Positions 1 to 8,882 of a stretch of DNA of 64,000 nt are shown piece after piece. This DNA comes from Rubrolithibacter danxiaensis (lineage in GTDB: Bacteria > Bacteroidota > Bacteroidia > Sphingobacteriales > Sphingobacteriaceae): the NCBI RefSeq assembly GCF_047272945.1, contig NZ_JBKOPS010000007.1, positions 1-64,000 of the forward strand. The letters are read 5' to 3'. The notes below the pieces were generated by a model. That model saw only the letters and a program-made list of their open reading frames with translations. It was not told the origin of the DNA and did no database searches. The position numbers and the translations under genes are program-made. The first letter of the stretch is position 1; every line of letters starts with the position of its first letter.

Positions 1-91
<91 letters not shown>

Positions 92-99
92 ATTTTACT

Positions 100-137
100 A
101 AAACCCTCTGGTCTGGTAGATTAGAGGGTTTTTCTTT
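100..137 (+). terminator. Rho-independent terminator of the rRNA operon
   Basis: A perfect 10-bp stem (AAAACCCTCT at 100-109 pairing with AGAGGGTTTT at 123-132) with a 13-nt loop runs into a T-rich tract. It starts about 10 nt after the 5S 3' end, as expected for the operon terminator. Confidence 0.9.
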
Positions 138-208
138 TATTGCAATTTTAAAACTTCTGTTTCTATACATCGTTTATTAATTACCTAGGCAAATACAGTC
201 TTATTCTG

Positions 209-216
209 TATCTTTG
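209..216 (+). promoter_or_regulatory. Candidate Bacteroidota -7 box for the desaturase gene
   Basis: TATCTTTG matches the TAnnTTTG consensus of the Bacteroidota primary sigma factor and lies 20 bp before the ATG at 237. No TTG is present at the ideal -33 distance, so the call rests on the -7 element alone. Confidence 0.45.
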
Positions 217-236
217 GCACACTTTAACAGCAACGC

Positions 237-1220
237 ATGAATATCAGTTTTGGATCACGACGAGAAGTAATGAAGCATATTGAGAAATATATGCTTGAAA
301 AAATGCATGATTACTTAAAGCCCATTGATACCAATTGGCAACCTTCAGATTTTTTGCCTGATTCAAGCCGTGATACTTTTTTTGAAGAAATAAAAGAACT
401 ACAGGAGAGTGCAAAAGGCCTTTCTTATGATTTGGTTGCTGTACTTATTGGTGATACCATAACGGAAGAAGCGCTACCCACTTATGAATCTTGGCTGGCT
501 GCGGTTGAAGATGTTTCTAAAGACGAAGACGGCGGCTGGATGAAATGGTTAAGACATTGGACAGCCGAAGAAAACCGCCATGGTGACCTGCTTAACAAAT
601 ATTTGTATCTATCCGGAAGAGTTGATATGCGCCAAATGGAAATATCAACACAATACCTTATAGCTGATGGTTTTGATATCGGAACCGACAGAGATCCTTA
701 CCGAAATTTTATTTATACAAGTTTTCAGGAATTAGCAACTAATATATCTCACCGAAGAGTGGCTTCTCTGGCTAAAAGAGATGGCGATGCCTTATTATCT
801 AAAATGTGCGGAGTAATAGCCAGTGATGAAGCCAGACATGCTAAGGCTTATAAGGACTTTATATTACAGATCATTAAAGTAGATCCAAATGAAGTTTTGA
901 TTGCTTTTGAAGATATGATGCGAAAGAAAATAGTTATGCCTGCTCATTTTTTAAGAGAGTCCGGAACTAATATTGGACATACATTTGCACATTTTTCTGA
1001 CGCTGCTCAACGCCTGGGTGTATATACTGCTCTTGATTATGTAGAAATAATGCAACAGCTTATTAAAGATTGGCAGATTGAAAGTTTGCGTGAATTGAAT
1101 GAAACCGGCGAAAAGGCCCGCGATTATTTAATGAAATTGCCAGACAGACTTATCCGTATTGCTGAAAGAATTAAAAACCCTTCTTTAGAGTATAAGTTCA
1201 GCTGGATACAGGGAATGTAA
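237..1220 (+). CDS. Acyl-ACP desaturase (stearoyl-ACP 9-desaturase family)
   Basis: Soluble di-iron desaturase that introduces a cis double bond into acyl-ACP, supplying unsaturated fatty acids for the membrane; it needs reduced ferredoxin and O2. The 327-aa protein has the ferritin-like four-helix diiron signature: TEEALPTY with a ligand Glu around residues 76-83, EENRH at 111-115, Glu165 in the FQELATN helix, and DEARH at 197-201, in the same order as the plant stearoyl-ACP desaturases. There is no signal peptide or membrane segment, as expected of the soluble family. A downstream Met at residue 12 is an alternative start. The gene stands alone after the rRNA operon with its own -7 box. Family assignment is firm; the double-bond position is inferred. 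Confidence 0.93.
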   Translation: MNISFGSRREVMKHIEKYMLEKMHDYLKPIDTNWQPSDFLPDSSRDTFFEEIKELQESAKGLSYDLVAVLIGDTITEEALPTYESWLAAVEDVSKDEDGGWMKWLRHWTAEENRHGDLLNKYLYLSGRVDMRQMEISTQYLIADGFDIGTDRDPYRNFIYTSFQELATNISHRRVASLAKRDGDALLSKMCGVIASDEARHAKAYKDFILQIIKVDPNEVLIAFEDMMRKKIVMPAHFLRESGTNIGHTFAHFSDAAQRLGVYTALDYVEIMQQLIKDWQIESLRELNETGEKARDYLMKLPDRLIRIAERIKNPSLEYKFSWIQGM

Positions 1221-1386
1221 ATTCTCTTAAGGTTAGTTGACATAGTAGTTTTCCATAGTTGCTAATAATCTGATGTTTTTTGGCAGTACGCTATTCCATT
1301 TATAAACTTGTGTTTTCTTCTTTCTTTTTAGAAGCATGCAACTTTTTTAAGGTAAAGCCGTAAAGGATTTATTTTAAAGAAATAAC

Positions 1387-1923
1387 ATGAAAAAACTTCT
1401 GCTTTCCTTAACCTTATCCTTTACTTATTTTGTAGTAAGCGCCCAGATTAAAGCACCATGGACTACATTTTATCAGCAAATATACGGTACTGAAAAAGAG
1501 TATATCAGCCAGGTGGCTATAAGGGACAATAAAGGCTATGAACTTTATCACCTTATCGGATATAAATCTTATTATACAAACGGACCTTTGAGCTTCTTAC
1601 AAGAAAATAACATGACTTTGAAATCTGTAAGAGAAGCAAAAGGGAAAATGACGTACGCTTTAATTTGTACAGATAAAAATAATAAGTATGGAAAAGTTAA
1701 TATGACCTGCTGGCTTGATAAAGATGATCGAATCATCAAAGCTCAATTTTCCGGTAATTCTAAAATAATGAAACAATTTTTCTCCAAATACTGGCCTTCT
1801 GCACCAGAACAAGATTATAGCCAGAAACCGGGTAACTCTACTATTGAGGAAAAAATATTTGAAAAGGAGAAAATCACTTTTACTGACAGAGGTAAAAAAT
1901 CTTTAGTAGAAATATCACGATAG
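1387..1923 (+). CDS. Secreted protein of unknown function
   Basis: A 178-aa protein with a clear Sec signal peptide (MKKLLLSLTLSFTYFVVSAQ; cleavage after about residue 19), a common Bacteroidota leader ending in AQ. The mature part is rich in Lys, Tyr and Asn and has no catalytic motif I recognise. It carries no lipobox, no coiled coil and no C-terminal T9SS-like domain. It is monocistronic, with 160-bp and 107-bp flanking gaps. An exported soluble periplasmic protein is likely. I do not recognise the family. Confidence 0.8.
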   Translation: MKKLLLSLTLSFTYFVVSAQIKAPWTTFYQQIYGTEKEYISQVAIRDNKGYELYHLIGYKSYYTNGPLSFLQENNMTLKSVREAKGKMTYALICTDKNNKYGKVNMTCWLDKDDRIIKAQFSGNSKIMKQFFSKYWPSAPEQDYSQKPGNSTIEEKIFEKEKITFTDRGKKSLVEISR

Positions 1924-1999
1924 TTCCACTTTAATAGCTGTTATTATCTCTGGATGTTATAAAACCTCGTTCTATATTTATTGTTATGATAGGAGTTGC

Positions 2000-2017
2000 T
2001 TAGTTAATACTAACTAA
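2000..2017. promoter_or_regulatory. Perfect 7-bp inverted repeat before the glycosyltransferase gene
   Basis: TTAGTTA (2000-2006) and TAACTAA (2011-2017) are exact inverted copies separated by 4 bp, ending 13 bp before the ATG at 2031. The size suits a dimeric regulator site, but the element is AT-rich and short, so chance is possible. Confidence 0.3.
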
Positions 2018-2030
2018 TAAACCCTTATTC

Positions 2031-3893
2031 ATGAACAAAATTTATCGGCAAGAAGGCATATCCATTATAATGCCTGTATATAATCAGGCTTCTTTCATAA
2101 CCAGAGCAATTGAAAGTTTAAAATTACAGGAATTTCAGCAATGGGAACTTTTATTGATCAACGACGGTTCAACAGATAATCTGATCGAAGTTATTGAGTA
2201 TTACCGCACGGATGAAAAAATTCGTTATTTCGATAATCATATAAATTGTGGTCTTGGAGCAAGTTTAAACAAGGGTATTGAGAATGCTAAATATGATTAT
2301 ATAGCTTATTTGCCTGCAGACGATTTGTATTATAAAAACCATCTGCAAACTTTATACAACGCATTTCAGGAAGATAAAAATGCTGTTCTTGCATGTTCAG
2401 GAATTAAACATCATTATAACAGAACGGCCAAAACTTTTACTGAAGGATATCCAATGCAGCTTGTTCAGGTTATGCATAGAAAAACAGAAGACAGATGGAT
2501 TGAACGTGATGAACTTGTAACGGATGATTTAAACAGGATGTTCTGGTCAAAATTAAAAGATAAAGGAACTTTTATTTATACAGAGGAGATTTCCTCTGAG
2601 TGGGTTGACCACCCAAATCAGCGACATAAAATAATTCAGGAGCCTGTAGGAGGGATTAATCCTTACAGGCTTTATTACAAAGTAAAACAACCATTACGAT
2701 ATCATAGCACCATTGGTAATTTTATTGATGAAGTAAGTTATTTTAAAAATTTTCGTAACCGAAAATCAACCCCTTTTGCTAAGAACGGACTTAAAATACT
2801 GCTGGTTGGAGAGTTAGCTTATAATTCTGAACGGGTTCTGGCATTAGAAGAGCAGGGACATAAATTATATGGCTTATGGATGAAGGACCCCTACTGGTAT
2901 AATAGTGTAGGGCCTTTACCCTTTGGCCATGTTGAAGATATTGCTGTTGAAAATTGGGAAAACAGAGTAAAGGAAATAAAACCAGATGTCATTTATGCAC
3001 TTTTGAATTGGCAGGCTGTACCATTCGCTCATCAGGTTTTGCAAAAAAATCCAGGAATTCCTTTTGTGTGGCACTTTAAAGAAGGTCCTTTTATTTGCCT
3101 GGAAAAAGGGACCTGGAACGAGCTGATTGATTTATATTCAAAATCTGACGGCCAGATTTATTCAAGTCCCGAAATGAGAGACTGGTTCCTTCAGTTTGTT
3201 CCTTCAAATCCTGAAACGACTCTGATTCTTGATGGAGATCTTCCTAAGAAAGAATGGTTTAAAGCAGAAAAATCGACCTTGCTTTCAGAATACGACGGTG
3301 AAATACATACAGTAGTTCCCGGAAGGCCTATTGGTTTACATCCTCACACTGTAGCTGAATTAGCGGATCAGAAAATTCACGTGCATTTTTATGGCGATTT
3401 TACCCACGGACAATGGAAGCAGTGGATTCTAAAAACTCAGTCTATGGCTCCGGGCTATCTTCACATCCATTCAAATGTTACGCAGGAAAACTGGGTGAAG
3501 GAGTTTTCCCAGTATGATGCAGGATGGCTGCATTTTTTCCAGAGCGAAAATGGGGGTGAATTAATGCGTGCAAACTGGGATGACCTGAATTATCCTGCCC
3601 GTATGGCAACATTAGCTGTAGCTGGTCTTCCTATGCTGCAGCGTGACAATACAGGCCATCTTGTTGCAACACAATCCTTGATCCGCGAATTAGATATGGG
3701 AATTTTCTTTAATTCCATGGAAGAATTAAGCATACAGCTACGGGACAAAGAAAAAATGCAGCAGCTTCGGGAAAACGTGTGGAGTAAAAGAGCATTATTC
3801 TCGTTTGATTATCATTCAAAAGCTCTGTCCGGCTTTTTTAAAAAGGTGATAGACAGGAAACATTATTCTGAAACTCCCAAAGCTATTGCTTAG
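2031..3893 (+). CDS. Two-domain glycosyltransferase (GT2 N-terminal domain plus GT-B-like C-terminal domain)
   Basis: The N-terminal ~220 residues are a GT-A family 2 glycosyltransferase: ISIIMPVYNQASF at 10-22, the nucleotide-sugar DGS at 45-47, the GLGASLNKGIENA helix at 74-86, and the metal-binding ADD at 96-98. From about residue 245 a second domain begins (LKILLVGELAY), with Rossmann-like alternation resembling GT-B transferases and running to residue 620; no clear GT4 E(x)7E motif is visible. There are no membrane segments, so it is probably cytoplasmic and acts in surface-polysaccharide or glycoprotein synthesis. It stands alone with no other glycan genes nearby, so the substrate cannot be inferred. 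Confidence 0.85.
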   Translation: MNKIYRQEGISIIMPVYNQASFITRAIESLKLQEFQQWELLLINDGSTDNLIEVIEYYRTDEKIRYFDNHINCGLGASLNKGIENAKYDYIAYLPADDLYYKNHLQTLYNAFQEDKNAVLACSGIKHHYNRTAKTFTEGYPMQLVQVMHRKTEDRWIERDELVTDDLNRMFWSKLKDKGTFIYTEEISSEWVDHPNQRHKIIQEPVGGINPYRLYYKVKQPLRYHSTIGNFIDEVSYFKNFRNRKSTPFAKNGLKILLVGELAYNSERVLALEEQGHKLYGLWMKDPYWYNSVGPLPFGHVEDIAVENWENRVKEIKPDVIYALLNWQAVPFAHQVLQKNPGIPFVWHFKEGPFICLEKGTWNELIDLYSKSDGQIYSSPEMRDWFLQFVPSNPETTLILDGDLPKKEWFKAEKSTLLSEYDGEIHTVVPGRPIGLHPHTVAELADQKIHVHFYGDFTHGQWKQWILKTQSMAPGYLHIHSNVTQENWVKEFSQYDAGWLHFFQSENGGELMRANWDDLNYPARMATLAVAGLPMLQRDNTGHLVATQSLIRELDMGIFFNSMEELSIQLRDKEKMQQLRENVWSKRALFSFDYHSKALSGFFKKVIDRKHYSETPKAIA

Positions 3894-3963
3894 TAAGATA
3901 CTTCCTTCTTTTAAAATTTATTAAACCCCTTAAGCTGCTGGTTGTTTAATTAATACACCTCTT

Positions 3964-4602
3964 ATGTTTAGTGCTATGAAGAACCTTAATAAATTGTTCT
4001 TATTACCTTGTATGCTTTTGTTTTTTTCAAAAGTACAAGCTCAACATAATTCAACCGATACAACCGGCAGCAAAAATTCAACTGCTGTAAGTTCTACATC
4101 TTCTTCCAATCCTTCTCAAACTAACACAGAAGTAAGTGTTATCTCGCCTGATACTTCAGCTACTCTGTTTGTAGTTAAGGCTGCCATGAGCGGAAAAAAA
4201 GAGGTTGCGTTAGGGAAAACAGCTCAGCAAAAAGCTAAGAATCAATTAATAAGAGATTTTGCCTCCCGCATGGTGAAAGATCATACCGACGCTAATAATG
4301 AGCTTGAAAAAATAGCTGCAAAAAAAAGTATTAATATTCCCGCTTCTCTTGCCGGAAAGTCTGAAAATTTAATCTCAAAAAAGGGAATAGAGTTTGATAA
4401 AGCGTATATAAATGCAATGCTTAGCGATCATGAAAAAGCAGTAGCGCTGTTTCAGCAAGCTGCAAATGAAGTTCAAGACCCTGATTTAAAAGCGTTTGCT
4501 ACAAAAACTCTTCCTGTCTTAAAAGAACATCTTGATATGGCTAAATCCCTGGCCGAAAGGTTAAAAGAGGGAAACCTTTCGGGAATGTCAATATCTCATT
4601 AA
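3964..4602 (+). CDS. DUF4142-domain exported protein
   Basis: A 212-aa protein with a signal peptide ending in VQAQ, a Ser/Thr/Asn-rich linker (about 27-60), then a helical DUF4142 domain (about 62-205). This shows the typical pattern FVVKAAMSGKKEVALGKTAQQKA, RDFASRMVKDHTDAN and LSDHEKAVALFQ. DUF4142 is a ferritin-like four-helix fold common in the envelope of Bacteroidota and Proteobacteria; its function is not established. The start may instead be the Met at 3976, which gives a tighter signal peptide. An 84-bp gap separates it from the next + strand gene, so co-transcription is possible. Confidence 0.85.
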   Translation: MFSAMKNLNKLFLLPCMLLFFSKVQAQHNSTDTTGSKNSTAVSSTSSSNPSQTNTEVSVISPDTSATLFVVKAAMSGKKEVALGKTAQQKAKNQLIRDFASRMVKDHTDANNELEKIAAKKSINIPASLAGKSENLISKKGIEFDKAYINAMLSDHEKAVALFQQAANEVQDPDLKAFATKTLPVLKEHLDMAKSLAERLKEGNLSGMSISH

Positions 4603-4686
4603 AAATTTAATATTAAATCTTTCCAATATCTTTTATGTAGAATCTTTACTCCAAGAAATCTAATTATTTACCATAAAACCTAAAGT

Positions 4687-5235
4687 ATGCAGCAAGTTGT
4701 TTTGTTTAGCAGTGACTTTGAAAAGGAGTCGGCTGAAAATCTTAAAAGAGAACTGGAAAAGAACAAAGAAAATCAAGAAAAAGAGAGGAAAACAGTTTAT
4801 GAGCCTATCGAAGCTGATTTTTCCGAACCGACAACAAAATTAAAAGACATCCTTGAACGCTATAAAGGAATAAATTTAGGATTGCCTGAAGAATGGTTCC
4901 ACAACAGCGATCGGGTAGAAGTAAATATTATTCAGAAGAATATCCGTATTAAAGGCGACCCTGGGTTGTTGCTGTTGATGCCTAAACAGGGTACGCCACT
5001 CAGATTAATTGTTAATGATGATTTTTCCAAAAGTCAGGTGCTTACCCTTTATTTTATCACTAATTTGAATTTTGGTGATCCTGCTAATGTGCACTCCCTG
5101 GAACAAATGTGCGATCAGAAGATTGTTCAAATAAAAGGAAACATCGATCTGCTCAATGCTGAATTTGAAAAATATAATCAGCAGCATCAAAATGCAGTTT
5201 CACAGGAAAGCTCCAGTAATCCTGTCTATTCATAA
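4687..5235 (+). CDS. Hypothetical protein with charged helical N-terminus
   Basis: A 182-aa soluble protein with no signal peptide. Residues 10-60 are strongly charged (Lys/Glu) and probably helical or coiled coil. The middle (about 70-140) alternates hydrophobic strands and contains WFHNSDRVEVNIIQKNIRIKGD; the tail is Gln/Ser-rich. I recognise no catalytic motif. It follows the DUF4142 gene on the same strand and is closed by a strong terminator at 5255-5287. Confidence 0.7.
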   Translation: MQQVVLFSSDFEKESAENLKRELEKNKENQEKERKTVYEPIEADFSEPTTKLKDILERYKGINLGLPEEWFHNSDRVEVNIIQKNIRIKGDPGLLLLMPKQGTPLRLIVNDDFSKSQVLTLYFITNLNFGDPANVHSLEQMCDQKIVQIKGNIDLLNAEFEKYNQQHQNAVSQESSSNPVYS

Positions 5236-5254
5236 TATTTTTAATGCTGAATAT

Positions 5255-5287
5255 AAAAGGAGAAGCCGGAGAGGTTTCTCCTTTTTA
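5255..5287 (+). terminator. Rho-independent terminator
   Basis: AAAAGGAGAA (5255-5264) pairs perfectly with TTCTCCTTTT (5276-5285) around an 11-nt loop, 20 bp after the stop codon at 5235. The flanking A and T runs allow it to work in either direction, but only the + gene needs it. Confidence 0.85.
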
Positions 5288-5330
5288 ATTAATAAGTTTA
5301 GAATCTAAATTTTACCCGGGACTTTTACTT

Positions 5331-6296
5331 ATGAAGGCAATAGTTATTTCCGAAAAAGGAGGTCCGGAAGTATTAAAATTACAGGAAGTTCCGGTACCGG
5401 TTCCGTTAGAAAATGAAGTGTTAATTAAAATAAAAGCGGCTGGCGTTAACAGGAGCGATATTCTTTCAAGAAGCAGTAAATCATACAGTTCAGAGGCTCT
5501 GGAAATACCTGGGCTTGAAATTTCTGGTATTGTTACCGCGACTGGTAATGCTGTTAAAAGGTGGAAAACCGGCGATCAAGTGTGCGCCCTGATAGTGGGT
5601 GGTGGGTATGCAGAATATAAGGCAATTGATGAACGCCTCTGCCTTCCTGTTCCTGCCGGGCTTAGTTTAGCTGAAGCTGCATCTCTGCCTGAAACAATTT
5701 TTACAGTATGGTTTAATGTTTTTAAAATCTGCGGTTTTAAGGCAGGAGAGAACTTTTTAGTTCATGGAGGCAGCAGTGGAATAGGGGTGGCAGCAATCCA
5801 GATGGTAGTTGCTATGGGTGGAACAGCTTATGCTACAGCAGGAACAGAAGAAAAATGTACTTTTTGTGAAAAATTAGGAGCCCGCAAAGCGATTAATTAT
5901 AAGAATAAAGATTTTGAAGAGGAATTAAAGGAAGTAGGTATTGATGTAATACTGGATATGACGGGTGGAGAAAATACACTAAAAAATCTACGGATTATGA
6001 AGCAGAATGGCCGGATTTCATTTATTAATGCAATGATAGGAAGTAAGTCTGAAATAGATATCCGTTTTATAATGAGTAAACAATTGCAGATAACAGGAAG
6101 CATGCTAAAACCGCAGAAAGCAGACTTTAAAGCCGGGCTTGCTTTTGAAGTTGAAAAATATATCTGGCCATTAATAAGTAATGGTAAGATTAAGCCAATA
6201 ATATATAAAACCTTTAAACTTGAAGAGGCGGCAGAAGCTCATCAGCTAATGGAAAGCAGTAAACATATCGGCAAAATTTTATTAACAACGGACTAA
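5331..6296 (+). CDS. NAD(P)H quinone oxidoreductase-like MDR enzyme (PIG3/QOR type)
   Basis: A 321-aa medium-chain dehydrogenase/reductase of the zinc-free quinone oxidoreductase branch. The N-terminal GroES-like half (1-125) contains MKAIVISEKGGPEVL and AAGVNRSDIL at 36-45. The nucleotide-binding half has the Rossmann loop HGGSSGIGVAAIQ at 145-157. Cys and His zinc ligands of alcohol dehydrogenases are absent, which fits NADPH:quinone reductase or enone reductase activity and a cytoplasmic location. The length equals the TIGR02824/PIG3 family norm. It is flanked by a terminator upstream and a convergent CDF gene downstream, so it is transcribed alone. The physiological substrate is unknown. 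Confidence 0.88.
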   Translation: MKAIVISEKGGPEVLKLQEVPVPVPLENEVLIKIKAAGVNRSDILSRSSKSYSSEALEIPGLEISGIVTATGNAVKRWKTGDQVCALIVGGGYAEYKAIDERLCLPVPAGLSLAEAASLPETIFTVWFNVFKICGFKAGENFLVHGGSSGIGVAAIQMVVAMGGTAYATAGTEEKCTFCEKLGARKAINYKNKDFEEELKEVGIDVILDMTGGENTLKNLRIMKQNGRISFINAMIGSKSEIDIRFIMSKQLQITGSMLKPQKADFKAGLAFEVEKYIWPLISNGKIKPIIYKTFKLEEAAEAHQLMESSKHIGKILLTTD

Positions 6297-6341
6297 AAGT
6301 GAGTAAAGTTAGTTTTTGATAAGAGAAAAATCAGGCAGCCG

Positions 6342-7241
6342 TTAAGCAGATTCAGGTTCAATAAATATTTGTTTAATAGAAGGGAAGTGGGTTTTTATTA
6401 ACTCTTTAATATCATCTGCTGCCTGCGTTATTTCCTTTCCCTGCAAATCCTGTTTGAAAATCACCTTTAAAACCAGAAATATCTCTTCGGGCGAAAGGTA
6501 CATGGATAAAGGAGGAAAAACTTTTTCTACCGCCGGATTGTGTTCTGTTAATTTTATTACGTCAGCTAGTGTTTGTTTATCAGCGCTTTCACCCATCAGT
6601 AAACTTCTGCTTTCCCTGGCCAGCATAATTGCGATAGATGCAAGTATAAAGCCAATTACAATTGATGCAATTCCGTCAAAAAGAGGATCGTTGAAACGAT
6701 GCCCTAAATAAACACCCAAAAAAGCAACTATTAAACCCAGCACATCAGCTGCATCTTCAAATAAAACAACAAAAGTAGACGGATCTTTACTCTTCTTTAC
6801 TGCTTTCCAAAAAGGGGTGCTTCCCCGTTGCCTTTTAAATTCTTTTAAAGCCGTAATAAATGAAAATCCATCCAAAACGATTGCAATACCTAAAACAATA
6901 TAATTCCAATGCGGATCTTCAATTTTCGCAGGATGCTGGATATGCGAAACTCCCTCATAAAAAGAAATACCTCCGCCTATAGCAAAAATTAAAATTGAAA
7001 CAATAAAAGCCCAGAAATATAATTCTTTGCCATAGCCGAAAGGCCTGTTTTCATCCGCTGTTTTTTTACTCCTTTTTATTCCATATAAAAGCAGGATTTC
7101 ATTGGCTGAATCAACAACAGAATGTATCCCTTCGGATATCATCGCCGAACTTCCTGTTACACCTGCTGCTATGAATTTTGTAACCGCAATGGCAATATTT
7201 GCAAATAGAGCACTATAAAGAGGTATTTTGGAAGCAGGCAT
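6342..7241 (-). CDS. Cation diffusion facilitator (CDF) family metal transporter
   Basis: A 299-aa inner-membrane cation/proton antiporter that probably exports Zn2+, Fe2+ or Co2+. Six hydrophobic segments occupy about residues 7-205. The metal-site motif HSVVDSANE falls in TM2 (about 40-48) and its TM5 counterpart EDAADVLG near 161-168. A C-terminal cytosolic ferredoxin-like domain (about 215-299) follows. A two-Asp TM5 motif with HSxxD in TM2 is more typical of Fe/Mn/Co-type than Zn-type CDFs, so specificity is open. It is convergent with the oxidoreductase gene and monocistronic. Confidence 0.9.
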   Translation of the reverse strand: MPASKIPLYSALFANIAIAVTKFIAAGVTGSSAMISEGIHSVVDSANEILLLYGIKRSKKTADENRPFGYGKELYFWAFIVSILIFAIGGGISFYEGVSHIQHPAKIEDPHWNYIVLGIAIVLDGFSFITALKEFKRQRGSTPFWKAVKKSKDPSTFVVLFEDAADVLGLIVAFLGVYLGHRFNDPLFDGIASIVIGFILASIAIMLARESRSLLMGESADKQTLADVIKLTEHNPAVEKVFPPLSMYLSPEEIFLVLKVIFKQDLQGKEITQAADDIKELIKTHFPSIKQIFIEPESA

Positions 7242-7387
7242 AGTAAAAAAATCTTTCTTGTAATAGGTAACTGCTCAACAAAGAAATTGTTGGTATTGCT
7301 TTCATATCCTTCATCCGCTTAGTAAAAGCACATTAATAAAAACAGGTTTCTATACAAAAATGTTAACCAATAAAGTAAGAATGCCTT

Positions 7388-7618
7388 ATGGAACAGCAGT
7401 ATCCTCTTGAGTTTACTTTAGAAGATGGAACTCAGGTTTTAGTAAATAAAACAGGAACGCACACATTCGAATTCACTTTAGAAACAGAAGATACTCCTGT
7501 CCGTCACTTTACCTATATACAGGATCAACGATCTAAATCAGAAGTGGAAGAAGGTTTGGATTTTGGCGAACTTGATGTATTGCGCCGTTTCTGGCTTGAA
7601 ACAGAAGATATTCTTTAA
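7388..7618 (+). CDS. Small conserved-type hypothetical protein (76 aa)
   Basis: An acidic 76-aa protein with no signal peptide or membrane segment. Strand-rich sequence (LEFTLEDGTQVLVNKTGTH) suggests a small beta-sheet fold, followed by an acidic helix ending in FWLETEDIL. The gene has its own intergenic space on both sides (146 and 91 bp) and sits between divergent or unrelated genes. Codon use looks like that of its neighbours. I do not recognise a family. Confidence 0.7.
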   Translation: MEQQYPLEFTLEDGTQVLVNKTGTHTFEFTLETEDTPVRHFTYIQDQRSKSEVEEGLDFGELDVLRRFWLETEDIL

Positions 7619-7709
7619 ATTATTACTTACAGTTTCAAAAATAAAGAAACCATCGTTCATATAAATTTTAACCTATTTATTACTTTGCACCAAAATTAGA
7701 AATCAGTGC

Positions 7710-8840
7710 ATGTATTCAATGAATAGGAAATTAATATTATCAGTTGTTTTTACCGTACTTTCAACAAGTTTTACATTTGCTCAAAAGAAACTAACAGATG
7801 CTTCTGCTACTACCGAAACAAAAGCATTGTTTAGAAATTTAGATAAATTATCAGAAAAGCATACCCTGTTTGGGCATCAGCATGCAACAGAATATGGTCA
7901 TGGATGGACAGGAGATGAAGATCGATCGGATGTAAAATCTGTTACCGGATCTCATCCCGCAGTAATCGGAGTAGATTTTAGCGGTTTTACCGGGAAAACG
8001 CCCGAAGCTGTTGAAAAAGCTAAGGAGGAGGTTCGCAAAACGGTTATTGATACCTATAACAGGGGAGGTATAATTACTGCTGCATGGCATTTTTCAAATC
8101 CTCTTTCAGATGGCGGTTTTTACTGGAAAGACTCTGTTTCTTTTCCTGCTGTAAGGTGTCTTATTCCCGGAGGAGGAGCTCATGAAAAATATAAAGAAAT
8201 TTTAAAAGAAATAGCGGACTGGGCACATACTGTTAAAGGTGCTGACGGTAAATTAGTTCCGGTAATATTCAGGCCCTTCCATGAGTTTGACGGCGATTGG
8301 TTTTGGTGGGGTAAATCTCATTGTACTAAAGAGGAATTTGTTTCTTTATGGCGATTTACCGTTTCTTATCTGCGGGATTCATTGGGCGTTCATAATTTTA
8401 TATATGCATTTTCTCCGGATAATAGATTTCAGAGCGAGGAAGAATACTTGCAACGGTATCCGGGTAACGAGTGGGTTGATATGGTTGGGATTGATAATTA
8501 CGGCGATATGGGCAGAGACAATAGTTACAATACAGATGCCGCAATTAAAAAGCTGAAGATAGTATCTGATTATGCAAAAAAAGCTGGAAAGCTGGCCGCA
8601 TTTACAGAAACAGGCCTGGAATCAATTCCCAATCCTACCTGGTGGACTGAAACTCTTTTAAAAGTGATGAAAACTCCGGGATTGAAACTTTCTTATGTTT
8701 TAGTATGGCGAAATGATAGCCAGAGTCCTACTCACTTTTATGCTCCTTTTCCAGGTCAGGCAAGTGTACCCGATTTTATGAAATTTTATCAGGATCCATA
8801 TACTTTGTTTGAGAAGGATTTACACCATATTTATAAGTAA
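7710..8840 (+). CDS. Glycoside hydrolase family 26 beta-mannanase
   Basis: Secreted endo-beta-1,4-mannanase-type enzyme. The 376-aa protein has a signal peptide (to about residue 24, ending FTFAQ). It then has a (beta/alpha)8 GH26 domain with HTLFGHQHATEYG at 51-63, the acid/base Glu192 in FRPFHEFDGDWFWWG, and the nucleophile Glu300 in AAFTETGLE. Both clan GH-A glutamates are therefore present. The start may be Met4 at 7719. An imperfect -7 box (TTACTTTG) lies at 7680-7687. No SusC/SusD pair is nearby, so it is not part of a typical polysaccharide utilisation locus. Activity on mannan is the family norm but not proven. Confidence 0.92.
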   Translation: MYSMNRKLILSVVFTVLSTSFTFAQKKLTDASATTETKALFRNLDKLSEKHTLFGHQHATEYGHGWTGDEDRSDVKSVTGSHPAVIGVDFSGFTGKTPEAVEKAKEEVRKTVIDTYNRGGIITAAWHFSNPLSDGGFYWKDSVSFPAVRCLIPGGGAHEKYKEILKEIADWAHTVKGADGKLVPVIFRPFHEFDGDWFWWGKSHCTKEEFVSLWRFTVSYLRDSLGVHNFIYAFSPDNRFQSEEEYLQRYPGNEWVDMVGIDNYGDMGRDNSYNTDAAIKKLKIVSDYAKKAGKLAAFTETGLESIPNPTWWTETLLKVMKTPGLKLSYVLVWRNDSQSPTHFYAPFPGQASVPDFMKFYQDPYTLFEKDLHHIYK

Positions 8841-8882
8841 AATTATAAAAGGGATACTTGAACAAAGCGTCCCTTACTTGTT

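Noticed and set aside
8847..8876. Weak hairpin (AAGGGA / TCCCTT) between the GH26 and dehydrogenase genes
   Set aside because: Only 6 bp of stem with a loop of more than 10 nt; not a convincing terminator.
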